A stretch of 31,731 nt of DNA, taken from Clostridia bacterium (GTDB lineage: Bacteria > Bacillota > Clostridia > Christensenellales > CAG-1252). Position numbers and translations under genes: made by a program. Every line of letters starts with the position of its first letter. The stretch's first letter is position 1. The notes beneath the pieces are model-generated. The model had not been told where the DNA came from, did no database searches, and saw nothing but the letters and a program-made list of their open reading frames with translations. Shown here piece after piece: positions 23,243 to 31,731 of the stretch. The stretch covers positions 1 to 31,731 of the forward strand of contig JAEDHM010000002.1 of NCBI GenBank assembly GCA_016296985.1, written 5' to 3'.

Positions 23243-24172
23243 ATGGCTTTCGTAAAAAAAGAATTCTATTTCCGTTCCGTTTCCGATATGGCAAACATAC
23301 ACGCAGCAAGTTATCACCCCGAAAGTGGCGAGGTACGCGCTGTGTTGCAAATTGCTCACGGTATGGCCGAGCATTTGGAAAGATATGAAAAGTTTATTCA
23401 AGTCCTCACTGACAAAGGTATCGCCGTTTATATCAACGACCACTTAGGACACGGTGCCAGCGTTGACAGTGACAAAGATCTTGGTTATTTTGGCGAATGT
23501 GGTTACAACGCTATGATTGAAGACTGCCGTCAAATTATGGTTACCGCAAAAGGCGAGCATCCCGACGTACCTTATTTCTTCTTTGGACACAGTATGGGCT
23601 CTTTCGTTGCAAGAAGCTTTGCCGTCCGTTATGGGGACGAACTTAAGGGCGCAATTTTCTGCGGTACAGGTGGTTCAAACCCCGTTTTAGGTTTGGGTAT
23701 TGCTATCGCAAAAATGGTTGCAAAAATCAAGGGCGACCGTCATCGTAGCAAGTTTATTGACGGTCTTGCTTTCGGCGCCTACAACAACAAGTTTGAAAAA
23801 CGTACCAACTTTGATTGGCTTTCCCGTGATAGAGAGGAAGTTGACAAGTACATAGCCGACCCTCTTTGCGGTTATCTCTTTACCGTAAACGGTCTTTTGA
23901 ATCTCTTCCTCATCTTGCAAAGCGTAAGCGACAGCAAGTGGTACGAAGCATTCAACAAGGATTTGCCCGTTTACCTTATTGCCGGTGATATGGACCCCGT
24001 AGGAAACTATGGCAAGGGCGTAAAGGAAGTTGCCGACGGTCTTAAAAAAGAGGGCGTAAAAGACGTTTCCCTAACCTTGTATAAGGATTGCAGACACGAG
24101 ATTTTAAACGAGCATAGGGCATTTGATCAAGTGGTTGCCGACGTCCTTGCCTTTATCGACAGACTTGCATAA
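23243..24172 (+). CDS. Alpha/beta hydrolase, monoacylglycerol lipase / serine aminopeptidase S33 type
   Basis: A 309-residue hydrolase of the Hydrolase_4 group. HGMAEH (39-44) forms the oxyanion region, GHSMG (115-119) holds the nucleophile S117, D251 in AGDMDPVG is the probable acid and H285 in CRHEILNE the base. HGxxEH plus YxDHxGHG (here INDHLGHG) is characteristic of monoacylglycerol lipase-like enzymes, so a lysophospholipid or monoglyceride substrate is likely but unproven. No signal peptide, so cytoplasmic. AAAAGGAG precedes the ATG. Confidence 0.9.
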   Translation: MAFVKKEFYFRSVSDMANIHAASYHPESGEVRAVLQIAHGMAEHLERYEKFIQVLTDKGIAVYINDHLGHGASVDSDKDLGYFGECGYNAMIEDCRQIMVTAKGEHPDVPYFFFGHSMGSFVARSFAVRYGDELKGAIFCGTGGSNPVLGLGIAIAKMVAKIKGDRHRSKFIDGLAFGAYNNKFEKRTNFDWLSRDREEVDKYIADPLCGYLFTVNGLLNLFLILQSVSDSKWYEAFNKDLPVYLIAGDMDPVGNYGKGVKEVADGLKKEGVKDVSLTLYKDCRHEILNEHRAFDQVVADVLAFIDRLA

Positions 24173-24209
24173 AATACTATAAAAGATAAAAACAGGGTTT
24201 TTCCCCTCG

Positions 24210-24235
24210 AAAGTGCCGATTTTTTCGGTACTTTT
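24210..24235 (+). terminator. Intrinsic terminator after the alpha/beta hydrolase
   Basis: AAAGTGCCGA (24210-24219) pairs with TCGGTACTTT (24225-24234) with one G-U pair and a T-rich loop; the following T-run is short. A possible htpG -10 (TATACT, 24242-24247) lies just downstream. Confidence 0.75.
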
Positions 24236-24274
24236 GTGTTGTATACTCAAAGGTAAAAACAAAAGGAGTTTTAT

Positions 24275-26128
24275 ATGAAAAAATTTAAAGCGCAATCTCA
24301 GCGTGTGTTGGATATGATGATAAACTCAATCTATACAAACAAAGAGATTTTTTTGAGAGAATTGTTGTCAAACTGCTCGGACGCCATCGACAAACTTTAC
24401 TATCTTGGCCCCGAAAGCGGTATAAGCGGACTTAACCGCTCGGACTTTGCCATCGAAATTAAGGTTGACGAAATCAACCGTACCTTGACGATTTGCGACA
24501 ACGGTATCGGTATGAGCGAAAGCGAACTTGAAAACAACTTGGGCGTTATCGCTCAAAGCGGAAGTTTGCAGTTTAAGTCGGAAAAGGATTTGGGCGAGGA
24601 TATCAACATAATCGGTCAATTTGGCGTAGGCTTTTATTCCGCCTTCATGGTTGCGGATAAGGTCGAGGTTTTCACTCGCTCTTACAAGGAAGAACAGGCT
24701 TTTTGTTGGGTAAGCCGTGGCGCCGAAGGCTATGATATAAAGCCTTGCGAAAAGGCAAGCCGTGGTACCGAGGTGGTTTTGCACCTTAAAAAGGATACCG
24801 AAGAGGAAAATTATAGCAGATTTTTAGAAGAGTACGAGATAAGAAACTTGGTAAAAAAATATAGCGACTATCTCCGTTATCCTATCAAAATGCTTGTAAC
24901 AAAGTACACCGAGGCAAGCGAGGAAACCCCGGCAACACCCTATAAGGCAGAAGAAACCCTCAATTCAATGGTGCCTTTGTGGAACAAAAAGAAAAGCGAA
25001 ATTTCTAAGGAAACCTACAGCTCTTTCTATCGCAACGATTTCGGCGATTACGAAGCGCCTATTCGCATAATCCACTACCGTGTTGAAGGAAAGGTTGACT
25101 ACAAGGCTTTGTTGTTCGTGCCCTCTCATGCACCCTTCGACTTTTACAGCAAAAATTATGAAAAGGGTTTGAAGATTTATACCAACGGCGTTTTAATTTC
25201 TGACAAGTGCGCCGAACTTTTACCCGATTATTTCAGTTTTGTAAAAGGTCTTATCGACAGCGATTTACCCCTAAACGTTTCAAGAGAAACTATTCAACAC
25301 AACTATCAACTTAAGGCAATCGCAACAAATATAGAAGGCAAGATTAAAAAGGAACTTGCGGAAATGCGCGACTTTGCACGAGAGGACTATGAAAAGTTTT
25401 TCAAGGCCTTTGGTTTGCAATTAAAATACGGTGTTTACGCCAACTGGGGAGAAAAGAAAGAACTTTTGTCCGACCTTCTTTTGTTCCACTCGGTAAAACA
25501 GGATAGAATGATCACTTTCAAGGAATACAAAGAAAGTATTGCCGAAGGTCAAAAATATATCTATTACGCAGTAGGAAAAACCGTTGAGGGTATCAAAGCA
25601 TCGCCCTTGTGCGCAAAGGTGGAAGAAAAAGGCTTTGACGTTTTGTGTTGTACCGAAGAAATAGACGATTTCGTTTTGAAAGCCATTGAGAAGATTGAAG
25701 ACCTTGAACTTAAAAACGTAGAAAGCGCCGACCTTGGTTTTAGCGAAGAATCAAGAGAGGAAGATAAAGAACTTGTTGATTATATCAAGCAAGTTTTAGA
25801 GGGCAAGGTAGTAAAGGTAAAAACTTCCACCCACTTGGGAAAACACCCCGTATGTATGGGATCGGAAGGAGAACTAACCCTTGAAATGGAAAAAGTTTTT
25901 GCAACCCTTCCCGAAACTGCGGGAGCAGGAGCAAAGGCGCAAAAAGTCCTTGAAATCAACGTAAATCACCCCATTTACACCTATCTCAAAGACCTTTTTG
26001 AAAAGGACAAGGAAAAGATTAAAGAGGTTGCCGAAGTTTTGTATCAAGGCGCTTTGATGATTGCCGGATTCCCCGTCACCGCCCCTACTCAATTTATCGA
26101 CCTTGTTTGCGGACTTATCGCAAAATAA
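24275..26128 (+). CDS. htpG: Molecular chaperone HtpG (bacterial Hsp90)
   Basis: A 617-residue Hsp90, close to the usual 620-630. The N-terminal ATPase carries FLRELLSNCSDAIDKL (the N in LLSN binds ATP-Mg), DNGIGM and GQFGVGFYSAFMVADKV (lid). The middle domain includes the catalytic-loop stretch LPLNVSRETIQHN with the conserved arginine. The C-terminal dimerisation domain is complete to the stop. It acts in the cytoplasm on unfolded clients. AAAGGAG lies six bases before the ATG. A TATACT at 24242-24247 may be the -10, but no convincing -35 is seen, and no CIRCE element is present. Confidence 0.97.
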   Translation: MKKFKAQSQRVLDMMINSIYTNKEIFLRELLSNCSDAIDKLYYLGPESGISGLNRSDFAIEIKVDEINRTLTICDNGIGMSESELENNLGVIAQSGSLQFKSEKDLGEDINIIGQFGVGFYSAFMVADKVEVFTRSYKEEQAFCWVSRGAEGYDIKPCEKASRGTEVVLHLKKDTEEENYSRFLEEYEIRNLVKKYSDYLRYPIKMLVTKYTEASEETPATPYKAEETLNSMVPLWNKKKSEISKETYSSFYRNDFGDYEAPIRIIHYRVEGKVDYKALLFVPSHAPFDFYSKNYEKGLKIYTNGVLISDKCAELLPDYFSFVKGLIDSDLPLNVSRETIQHNYQLKAIATNIEGKIKKELAEMRDFAREDYEKFFKAFGLQLKYGVYANWGEKKELLSDLLLFHSVKQDRMITFKEYKESIAEGQKYIYYAVGKTVEGIKASPLCAKVEEKGFDVLCCTEEIDDFVLKAIEKIEDLELKNVESADLGFSEESREEDKELVDYIKQVLEGKVVKVKTSTHLGKHPVCMGSEGELTLEMEKVFATLPETAGAGAKAQKVLEINVNHPIYTYLKDLFEKDKEKIKEVAEVLYQGALMIAGFPVTAPTQFIDLVCGLIAK

Positions 26129-26140
26129 GCTAGACAAACA

Positions 26141-26171
26141 AAAAACCGATGGTTGACGCCATCGGTTTTTT
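26141..26171. terminator. Bidirectional intrinsic terminator
   Basis: AAAAACCGATGG (26141-26152) pairs with CCATCGGTTTTT (26159-26170), six-base loop. Serves htpG (+) and the M28 peptidase (-). Confidence 0.9.
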
Positions 26172-26193
26172 TATTGTCCAGTTTATCGCATTG

Positions 26194-27480
26194 TTATTCC
26201 GCCTTTTCCTTTTTTGCGGTGAGAACAAGGCGGTTTTTTGTGGATTCGTCAATCTTTTTCAAAACGTTTATCGTTACGGCAAAGCAGTCGGCAAGACAAT
26301 CTTCGTTTAGGTTGTCGTAGGAATCCCTTACGGTGTGATAATAGTCTTCAAGGGCGTGATTGAGGGCGGTGATACCCGCTACCTTGTATCCTGCCTGAGC
26401 GAAGGCAGCCGAGTCGGTTGCGCCACCGAAGGGGGGAACCATTCCTTTTATGCAAGGGATACCCAACTCTTTCGCGCTGTTGACGAAAGAATCGGAAACT
26501 TCGCGGTCTGCCAAAACGGTGCCGTTTAGGTCGCGGTAGTTTACCATCAAAAACTTGCTGTCGTGAATCGTATCAAAACTGTAAATGTAGGTAGGCACGT
26601 CGTCAAACTGTCCTTTGTGGTTTTTACACCAAGCCTTCGAGCCACGCAAACCTGCCTCTTCGGAGCCGGTGATAATAACGCCGACTTCGGTATGATCCAA
26701 TTCAATACCGTTGTCCTTCATTGCCTTCAAAACGCTTATGCCCATATAACAACCGGTGAGGTTGTCGTTTGCGCCGTCAACGACCACTTTTTCATCCCAC
26801 ATAAAATAAACGCCGATGATAAAGGGAATGAAGACCAAACTACCCAATCCCAAGCAGAACATCAAAAGGTCGTCTTGAGGAGATATCATTGCAAAACGGC
26901 AAGCGGTCAAAACGGTACGGGCGATACATAAGCCGAATATGTACAAAACGCCGGCGAAAGCGGTTATGATATGAACGCTGTAGGCAACGCCACCCCAACG
27001 GTGGTTTACGGGGAAGTTCCAAGCGGCGTCAACGTGGCCGTTGAAAAATACCCTTGCTCTTACGTCCTTAGTGCATTTTTTGATAGCGGTTACGTTATGA
27101 CTCTTTTTTACCTTGAAAAGCCAGTCGATAACTTGAAAATAAAAGCCGAATTGCAAAACCATAACCAACAATCCAATAAAGGTGGTTATAACACCGATAA
27201 GGGGATAGAAGAAGTAAAGTACGCAAGCCAAAAGGGCGCAGGTTACGGTGATATAAATCCAGCCGTAAAAGGAATCGGGGGAAACCTTAAAACTTTCCAT
27301 CTCAATCTTTTCGCAAGCGCAGTCGTTCATCAAAACTTCGGACATATAATCACAAGCCAACTTTTCGCCCTCGGTACCGGGGGAACGCTTGGGAATGTTT
27401 TTGCAAACGTGGGTGATTTCGTCCACCATATATTTGGCGGTTTCGTGTCTGTCGTCAATCAATTTTTGAAATTTGCTCAT
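26194..27480 (-). CDS. Membrane-embedded M28 family metallopeptidase
   Basis: A 428-residue zinc peptidase. Metal and catalytic residues follow the M28 order: H149 and D151 in NGHVDAAW, D235 in DGANDNLTG, E274/E275 in GSEEAGLRG, D303 in SFDTIHDS and H382 in YYHTVRD. Four hydrophobic helices are present: 73-90 and 92-112 before the first ligands, and 165-185 and 205-226 between H149/D151 and D235, so the second pair interrupts the catalytic domain. No signal peptide at the N-terminus. GGAGGG precedes the ATG and a sigma-A promoter is at 27500-27528. Probably an aminopeptidase working at the membrane; which face is unclear. Confidence 0.87.
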   Translation of the reverse strand: MSKFQKLIDDRHETAKYMVDEITHVCKNIPKRSPGTEGEKLACDYMSEVLMNDCACEKIEMESFKVSPDSFYGWIYITVTCALLACVLYFFYPLIGVITTFIGLLVMVLQFGFYFQVIDWLFKVKKSHNVTAIKKCTKDVRARVFFNGHVDAAWNFPVNHRWGGVAYSVHIITAFAGVLYIFGLCIARTVLTACRFAMISPQDDLLMFCLGLGSLVFIPFIIGVYFMWDEKVVVDGANDNLTGCYMGISVLKAMKDNGIELDHTEVGVIITGSEEAGLRGSKAWCKNHKGQFDDVPTYIYSFDTIHDSKFLMVNYRDLNGTVLADREVSDSFVNSAKELGIPCIKGMVPPFGGATDSAAFAQAGYKVAGITALNHALEDYYHTVRDSYDNLNEDCLADCFAVTINVLKKIDESTKNRLVLTAKKEKAE

Positions 27481-27499
27481 ACCAACCCTCCTTGCATAA

Positions 27500-27528
27500 A
27501 TTATACCCCTTCATTTTTGATTAAGCAA
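27500..27528 (-). promoter_or_regulatory. Sigma-A promoter of the M28 peptidase
   Basis: On the minus strand TTGCTT (27528-27523), 17 bases, TATAAT (27505-27500). The leader is about 12 bases and carries GGAGGG. Confidence 0.8.
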
Positions 27529-27683
27529 TAGTAAAACTCGTTTTTCACCCCTATTATTTATTTTTCTTTGAAAAATTTAGGCTTTGGAATTTTCTCAAAA
27601 AACTTGCTAAAGTCTTCACGCTTTAAGAGGAAACTTTCTCAAAACAGAGAGCTAATCTATGCCCTCTTATTTTTCTACCCATC

Positions 27684-27713
27684 TTGAAAACCGACTTATT
27701 TCTATGGTATAAT
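27684..27713 (+). promoter_or_regulatory. Sigma-A promoter of the alpha-galactosidase
   Basis: TTGAAA (27684-27689), 18-base spacer, TATAAT (27708-27713) with TGG before it (extended -10). No cre site or clear operator is visible. Confidence 0.8.
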
Positions 27714-27755
27714 TAACAAGTTAGGGCCTAAAATGACCAAGAGTAAGGAGTAGTT

Positions 27756-29939
27756 ATGATAACTTTCAACAAGGATACGAAAATAGTTCACCTTTCCAAC
27801 AAAAATCTTTCCTATATGATTTATATCAATGATGCAGGATATCTTGAAACCTTGTATTTTGGCAAGGCTATGGGGGATTTAAGGGAGAGCGATTGCATAA
27901 GAAAATCCGCGGTTTTCCATGATTCAGGCTTTTATTATAATACTGTGGCAAGAAAAGAGGAGCGTTTTTCCGACCACTTCAAAAACGACTGCGCTCCCCT
28001 TGAAATTTCCCCTCATGGAGCTTTGGACAAGCGTGGCGCTCCCATTGTAATTCGCAGAAGAGACGGCTCTTTTGAAACTGATTTCGTATATCAATCCCAC
28101 CAAATTTATAAAGGAGTAAAACCTATTGCAGGGCTTCCTCACGCAACGGGAGAAAATTGCTATACCGTTGAGTTTAGACTGAAGGAAAAAAGTTGCTCCC
28201 TTTATCTTGACTATTTCCTCACTATTTTCGAGGACAAGAGTATAATCCTAAAAAGTTTCAACTTGACCAACGAGGGCGAGGATGAAGTGAAAATTTTGCG
28301 CGCTTGCTCGATGCAACTTGACCTTCCCCACCCAAACTTCAATTTGGTACATTTTAAAGGCCGTTGGCAAAAGGAAAAGGACTATTGCGAAAATCCCCTT
28401 TTTGACGGAATTCAAGAAATTTCAAGCAACCTAGGGCGTAGCTCTCACGAGGAAAATCCCTTTGTTTACCTTAAGGAAAAGGGCGCAACCGACGAACATG
28501 GCGAAGTTTTTGGATTCAACCTTATCTACAGCGGAAATTTCAAGTTTAGGGTAAACCTTACAAAGTTTGCAAGCCCACATATCACCTACGGCATCAATGA
28601 CGAAGACTTTGAGTGGACTTTGGGTAAAGGGGAAAGTTTCTCCACACCTCAAGCGGTTATCTCCTACTCAAGGGAAGGCGTAGGGGCAATGAGCCGTACC
28701 TTCCACGATTTTATTCGCGAAAACCTTATACAAAGTAAACTGAAAAACCAATACAAGCCCATCCTTTTCAACTCGTGGGAAGGTTGCTATTTTGACTTTG
28801 ACACCGACAGAGTTATTTCATATATCAACGACGGAATCAAGGTGGGTACCGAACTTTTCGTTTTGGACGACGGTTGGTTTGGCAAGCGAAACAACGACGA
28901 CGCCGGCCTTGGGGATTGGAAGGTAAACACCGACAAAATCGACCTTCACAAAATATTCGACCATTGCAAGGAAAGGGGAATAAAACTGGGTATTTGGTTC
29001 GAGCCCGAAATGATCAACTACGACAGCGACCTTTTCAGGGAAAAGCCTCACTACGTTTTAGGGGATATCAATTCGCCTACTTTAAGTTGTATCCGTCATC
29101 AATTCCATTTGGATTTTGCAAATCCCGAGGTGGTGGAGAATATATATAGACAGTTGAAGACCTTTTTGGACGAGTATCCCGTTGACTATATCAAATGGGA
29201 CTACAACCGCATTGTGGCAGAGCATTTCTCTTCCGCATTGCCCTCAAGCAGGCAGGGAGAGGTTTATCACCGCCTTACCTTGGGTTATTACTCTCTTTTG
29301 TCAAGGATAGTATCAGAATATCCCGATATGATGATTGAAGGGTGCGCTTCGGGCGGCGGACGCTTTGATATGGGTACTTTGTTCTACACTTCTCAAATTT
29401 GGGCAAGCGACGAAAGCGACCCTGCGCAACGTATGGAAATCAACTATAACACTTCACTTGGTTATCCGCTTTGCGTTTTGGGCGCTCACGTAAATGAAAA
29501 TCCCATAACTTCCTATCGCACCAAAGCGATCCTCGCCCTTTTCGGAACATATGGTTATGAAATGAATCCCAACCGCTTGAAAAAAGATGAGATTGAAGAA
29601 CTTTCCGAGATAGCGAAGGTTTACAAAGAGTATCACCAAAAGGTTATTGAAGAAGGGGATTTGTATCATATCCTTTCCCCCAATGAAAGCAACTTTACTT
29701 GTATGCAAGCGGTTTCAAAGGATAAGCGTTTTTCCCTTGCGGTGATTATGAATAGGAAGAAAGAACTTGACTCTTTCCGTTTTATAAAGCTTAAGGGCCT
29801 TGATTCCCAAAAACTTTATCACAACGACTTTGACAACACGGTACACAGTGGCGAGTATCTTATGAATATCGGGCTTAATTATTCAAGAGAGTGGATCAAT
29901 GAATTCACTTGCAAATTGGTTATCATAAAAGAGGCGTAA
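27756..29939 (+). CDS. GH36 alpha-galactosidase
   Basis: A 727-residue cytoplasmic enzyme that releases alpha-linked galactose from raffinose-family sugars or melibiose. The N-terminal beta-supersandwich (to about 330) precedes a TIM barrel with FVLDDGWFGKR (368-378), DYIKWDYNR (nucleophile D482), EGCASGGGRFD (528-538) and WASDESDPAQR (acid/base D552). The 70-residue gap between the two catalytic aspartates equals that of the Geobacillus enzyme AgaA. Length matches the tetrameric bacterial group of about 730 residues. No signal peptide, so substrates must be imported, but no sugar transporter is next to it. AAGGAG precedes the ATG. Monocistronic by layout. Confidence 0.95.
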   Translation: MITFNKDTKIVHLSNKNLSYMIYINDAGYLETLYFGKAMGDLRESDCIRKSAVFHDSGFYYNTVARKEERFSDHFKNDCAPLEISPHGALDKRGAPIVIRRRDGSFETDFVYQSHQIYKGVKPIAGLPHATGENCYTVEFRLKEKSCSLYLDYFLTIFEDKSIILKSFNLTNEGEDEVKILRACSMQLDLPHPNFNLVHFKGRWQKEKDYCENPLFDGIQEISSNLGRSSHEENPFVYLKEKGATDEHGEVFGFNLIYSGNFKFRVNLTKFASPHITYGINDEDFEWTLGKGESFSTPQAVISYSREGVGAMSRTFHDFIRENLIQSKLKNQYKPILFNSWEGCYFDFDTDRVISYINDGIKVGTELFVLDDGWFGKRNNDDAGLGDWKVNTDKIDLHKIFDHCKERGIKLGIWFEPEMINYDSDLFREKPHYVLGDINSPTLSCIRHQFHLDFANPEVVENIYRQLKTFLDEYPVDYIKWDYNRIVAEHFSSALPSSRQGEVYHRLTLGYYSLLSRIVSEYPDMMIEGCASGGGRFDMGTLFYTSQIWASDESDPAQRMEINYNTSLGYPLCVLGAHVNENPITSYRTKAILALFGTYGYEMNPNRLKKDEIEELSEIAKVYKEYHQKVIEEGDLYHILSPNESNFTCMQAVSKDKRFSLAVIMNRKKELDSFRFIKLKGLDSQKLYHNDFDNTVHSGEYLMNIGLNYSREWINEFTCKLVIIKEA

Positions 29940-29949
29940 AAATGGGGTA

Positions 29950-29978
29950 TTGTCCTTTTTGAAAACCTGTGATAAAAT
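29950..29978 (+). promoter_or_regulatory. Sigma-A promoter of the nucleoside kinase-like gene
   Basis: TTGTCC (29950-29955), 17-base spacer, TAAAAT (29973-29978) with TGA before it (extended -10). Expected +1 near 29985, at the first base of the leader's closing stem. Confidence 0.7.
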
Positions 29979-29984
29979 AAAATA

Positions 29985-30112
29985 GCACCGTTGCATTATC
30001 CCCTGTTTTCCTGTTCAATAGTTGAAAACTAAATTCACTCATACAAGGCGTCGGTGCCAGAGATAAATAAGAAAAAAATAAGAAAAAGAATATAGAAAAA
30101 GGAACTAATTAT
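29985..30112 (+). ncRNA. Candidate structured 5' leader of the nucleoside kinase-like gene
   Basis: GCACCGTTGC (29985-29994) can pair with GCGTCGGTGC (30048-30057) through a ten-position stem with one T-T mismatch and one wobble. Inside are two mutually exclusive hairpins: GTTTTC/GAAAAC (30005-30010 with 30024-30029) or TTCAA/TTGAA (30014-30018 with 30022-30026). An A-rich stretch and AAGGA follow before the ATG. I do not recognise a known riboswitch class. There is no terminator in it, so control, if any, would be on translation or stability. Confidence 0.4.
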
Positions 30113-31731
30113 ATGGAAGTTATTTTTAGAAATAAGAAAATCAAGGTAGAAGAAAACGTAAGAGTTATCGATTTGCTTCCCGAAAATGAAAAGTGCAATT
30201 TCATTTTATGTCAAGCAGGCGAGCAGGTAAAAGAGTTAAAACATCGCCTTTCCGCAAAATACCACGGCAAAGAGATTTATCCCATCGGTTTAGACAATTT
30301 AGAGGCAAGCAAGGCCTATGAAGCAAGTTTGCGCTTTATTATTTCCATGGCTTTCAAGCGCGTTTATCCCGACGTAAAAATCCGTTTTAGTTACAACGCA
30401 TCCCGTTCAATTTACTGTCAAGCTTTAAACGGCAATTTCAATATGTCAAGGGCAACCCAACCAATCATTGACGAAGTTGAAAAGATTATTGCTGAAAACT
30501 TGCAAATCGACCGTGTTGTGGTAACAAAGGAAGAGGCAAGAAAGCTTTACAACGAAAAGGGCTTTGAAGATAAGATCGAGATTTTGCCCTACCGTCCCGA
30601 AGATACCGTTCATCTTTATAAATGCGGTGAATATATCGATTATATGCACTCCTATATGGTACCTTCCACCGGTTGTATCAAAAAGTATGAAATTTTGCCC
30701 TACAGCCCCGGCCTTATTATTCAGTATCCTCGTTCAGAATTAGAGGCTGAAATTCCCGAATTTGTTGAGGAAGAAACCTATGGTCGTACCTTGCAAGACG
30801 CTTATTTGTGGTCCAAGAGAACGGGCACCCAAACCATTGCCGAAATCAACAAAAAGGTAGAAAACAACGTTTTAGATCTTGTTCAAATGTGCGAGGCAAG
30901 ACACAACCGTCAACTTAGCAAGTTGGGCGACGCCATTGAAAGCGATATTTCCAATTTGCGCCTTATCGCCATTGCAGGACCTAGTTCAAGCGGAAAAACA
31001 ACATTCTGCAACCGTCTTAAGATAGAACTTTTGTCCCGTGGTATCCACCCCGTAACCATTTCTATGGACGACTACTACCTTGAAAAGGATGAAATCGCCC
31101 GTATCCAAGGAAAGCCCCTCAACGACTTGGATTTAGAGCATATCAACTGCCTTGACGTAAAACTTTTCAATGAAGATTTGTTCGACCTTATCAACGGTGA
31201 AGAAGTAACCTTGCCTTGCTTCAACTTCAAGACGGGCAAGAGAGAGGTTGGCAAAACCATTAAGGTTGATGAGAAGAGCCCCATTATAATCGAAGGTATC
31301 CACGCCCTTAACGAAAAGTTGACAGCATCTATTCCTAAGCATCAAAAGTTTAAGATTTATATCGCTCCTCAAGTTCAGGTAAACGTTGACGATCACACCC
31401 CCTTGAATACCACCGACTTGCGCCTTATCCGCCGTATCGTAAGAGATATGAAGTACAGAAACAGTCCTGCCGCTCAAACCATTGATATGTGGGACTCGGT
31501 TAGAAGTGGTGAATTTAGATGGATTTACCCCAATCAAGAGGGCGCCGACTTCGTTTTCAACTCTGCCCTTATTTACGAACTTTGCGTGCTTAGAAACCAA
31601 GCGTTGCCCGCATTGCGCGAAATAGAGGTGGGTGATCCTCAATACTTGGTTGCAAACCGCCTTATAAAATATCTCAAGTATTTTACCCCCATTGAGGATG
31701 ATAGCATTATTCCTTGCAACTCGCTTATCCG
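30113..31731 (+). CDS. Nucleoside kinase with N-terminal TGS/ThrRS-like domain, 3' end cut by window
   Basis: The frame is open to the last base (539 codons plus two bases). Residues 1-60 look like a small TGS-type beta-grasp domain (VIFRNKKIKVEENVRVIDLL) and about 60-240 like the second additional domain of threonyl-tRNA synthetase. Then comes a P-loop kinase of the uridine kinase/phosphoribulokinase group: Walker A GPSSSGKTT (about 289-297), SMDDYYL, DLEHINC, and LRLIRRIVRDMKYR as the lid region. This fusion is a known Firmicutes protein of about 550 residues annotated as a uridine kinase-like nucleoside kinase. AAGGA lies nine bases before the ATG. Only a few residues should be missing. 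Confidence 0.88.
   Translation, partial: MEVIFRNKKIKVEENVRVIDLLPENEKCNFILCQAGEQVKELKHRLSAKYHGKEIYPIGLDNLEASKAYEASLRFIISMAFKRVYPDVKIRFSYNASRSIYCQALNGNFNMSRATQPIIDEVEKIIAENLQIDRVVVTKEEARKLYNEKGFEDKIEILPYRPEDTVHLYKCGEYIDYMHSYMVPSTGCIKKYEILPYSPGLIIQYPRSELEAEIPEFVEEETYGRTLQDAYLWSKRTGTQTIAEINKKVENNVLDLVQMCEARHNRQLSKLGDAIESDISNLRLIAIAGPSSSGKTTFCNRLKIELLSRGIHPVTISMDDYYLEKDEIARIQGKPLNDLDLEHINCLDVKLFNEDLFDLINGEEVTLPCFNFKTGKREVGKTIKVDEKSPIIIEGIHALNEKLTASIPKHQKFKIYIAPQVQVNVDDHTPLNTTDLRLIRRIVRDMKYRNSPAAQTIDMWDSVRSGEFRWIYPNQEGADFVFNSALIYELCVLRNQALPALREIEVGDPQYLVANRLIKYLKYFTPIEDDSIIPCNSLI

Noticed and set aside
29985..30112. T-box or known riboswitch
   Set aside because: No T-box sequence, no terminator/antiterminator pair and no motif of a class I know; kept only as a candidate structured leader.

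Overview
This window looks like the chromosome of an uncultured, endospore-forming Clostridia-type Firmicute, probably a gut lineage (the class is well supported, the family is only a guess). The evidence is a yabP-yabQ sporulation pair, a TatD-linked radical SAM gene next to ksgA, Gram-positive lipoproteins, strong GGAGG ribosome binding sites, textbook sigma-A promoters, and carbohydrate genes (nagA, a GH36 alpha-galactosidase) typical of gut Firmicutes. There are no rRNA or tRNA genes, CRISPR arrays, insertion sequences or phage genes. The window opens inside tatD and closes inside a nucleoside-kinase-like gene.

Layout. 1-3758 (+): tightly overlapping operon tatD / radical SAM / ksgA / nagA / GNAT, ending at a bidirectional terminator. 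3877-6036: a divergent pair, a CofE-like gamma-glutamyl ligase (-) and a YhfI-like metallo-hydrolase (+). 6200-8433 (-): a WG-repeat lipoprotein, yabQ and yabP. 8510-9466 (+): a cysteine-rich protein with a ferritin-like helical tail. 9467-10190: a roughly 720-base AT-rich noncoding region with a Z-DNA-like tract, TTTGCATAAA-type repeats, a G-rich direct repeat and a strong promoter. 10191-19644 (+): a six-gene oligopeptide ABC transporter operon. 19717-24172: M18 aminopeptidase (-), nucleotidyltransferase (-), RluA-family pseudouridine synthase (+) and alpha/beta hydrolase (+). 24275-31731: htpG (+), a membrane M28 peptidase (-), GH36 alpha-galactosidase (+) and a partial nucleoside kinase (+) behind a structured leader.

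The most striking object is the peptide transporter. Its substrate-binding lipoprotein appears circularly permuted: the segment that ends AmiA/OppA-type proteins sits directly after the signal peptide, and the protein stops where that segment would normally begin. The partner subunits are also remodelled. OppB carries a roughly 280-residue extracytoplasmic insertion, OppD a roughly 240-residue insertion between Walker A and the Q-loop, and OppF an acidic N-terminal extension plus a C-terminal membrane hairpin. The sixth gene encodes a membrane-anchored protein that resembles a degenerate ApbE (flavin transferase) fold.

Other points of interest are three genes whose -10 boxes lie 5-6 bases from the start codon (apparent leaderless mRNAs), an M28 peptidase whose catalytic domain is split by a membrane hairpin, and a possible new structured RNA leader before the final gene. 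Peptide uptake (Opp), peptide hydrolysis (M18, M28) and sugar use (NagA, GH36) fit a scavenging lifestyle.
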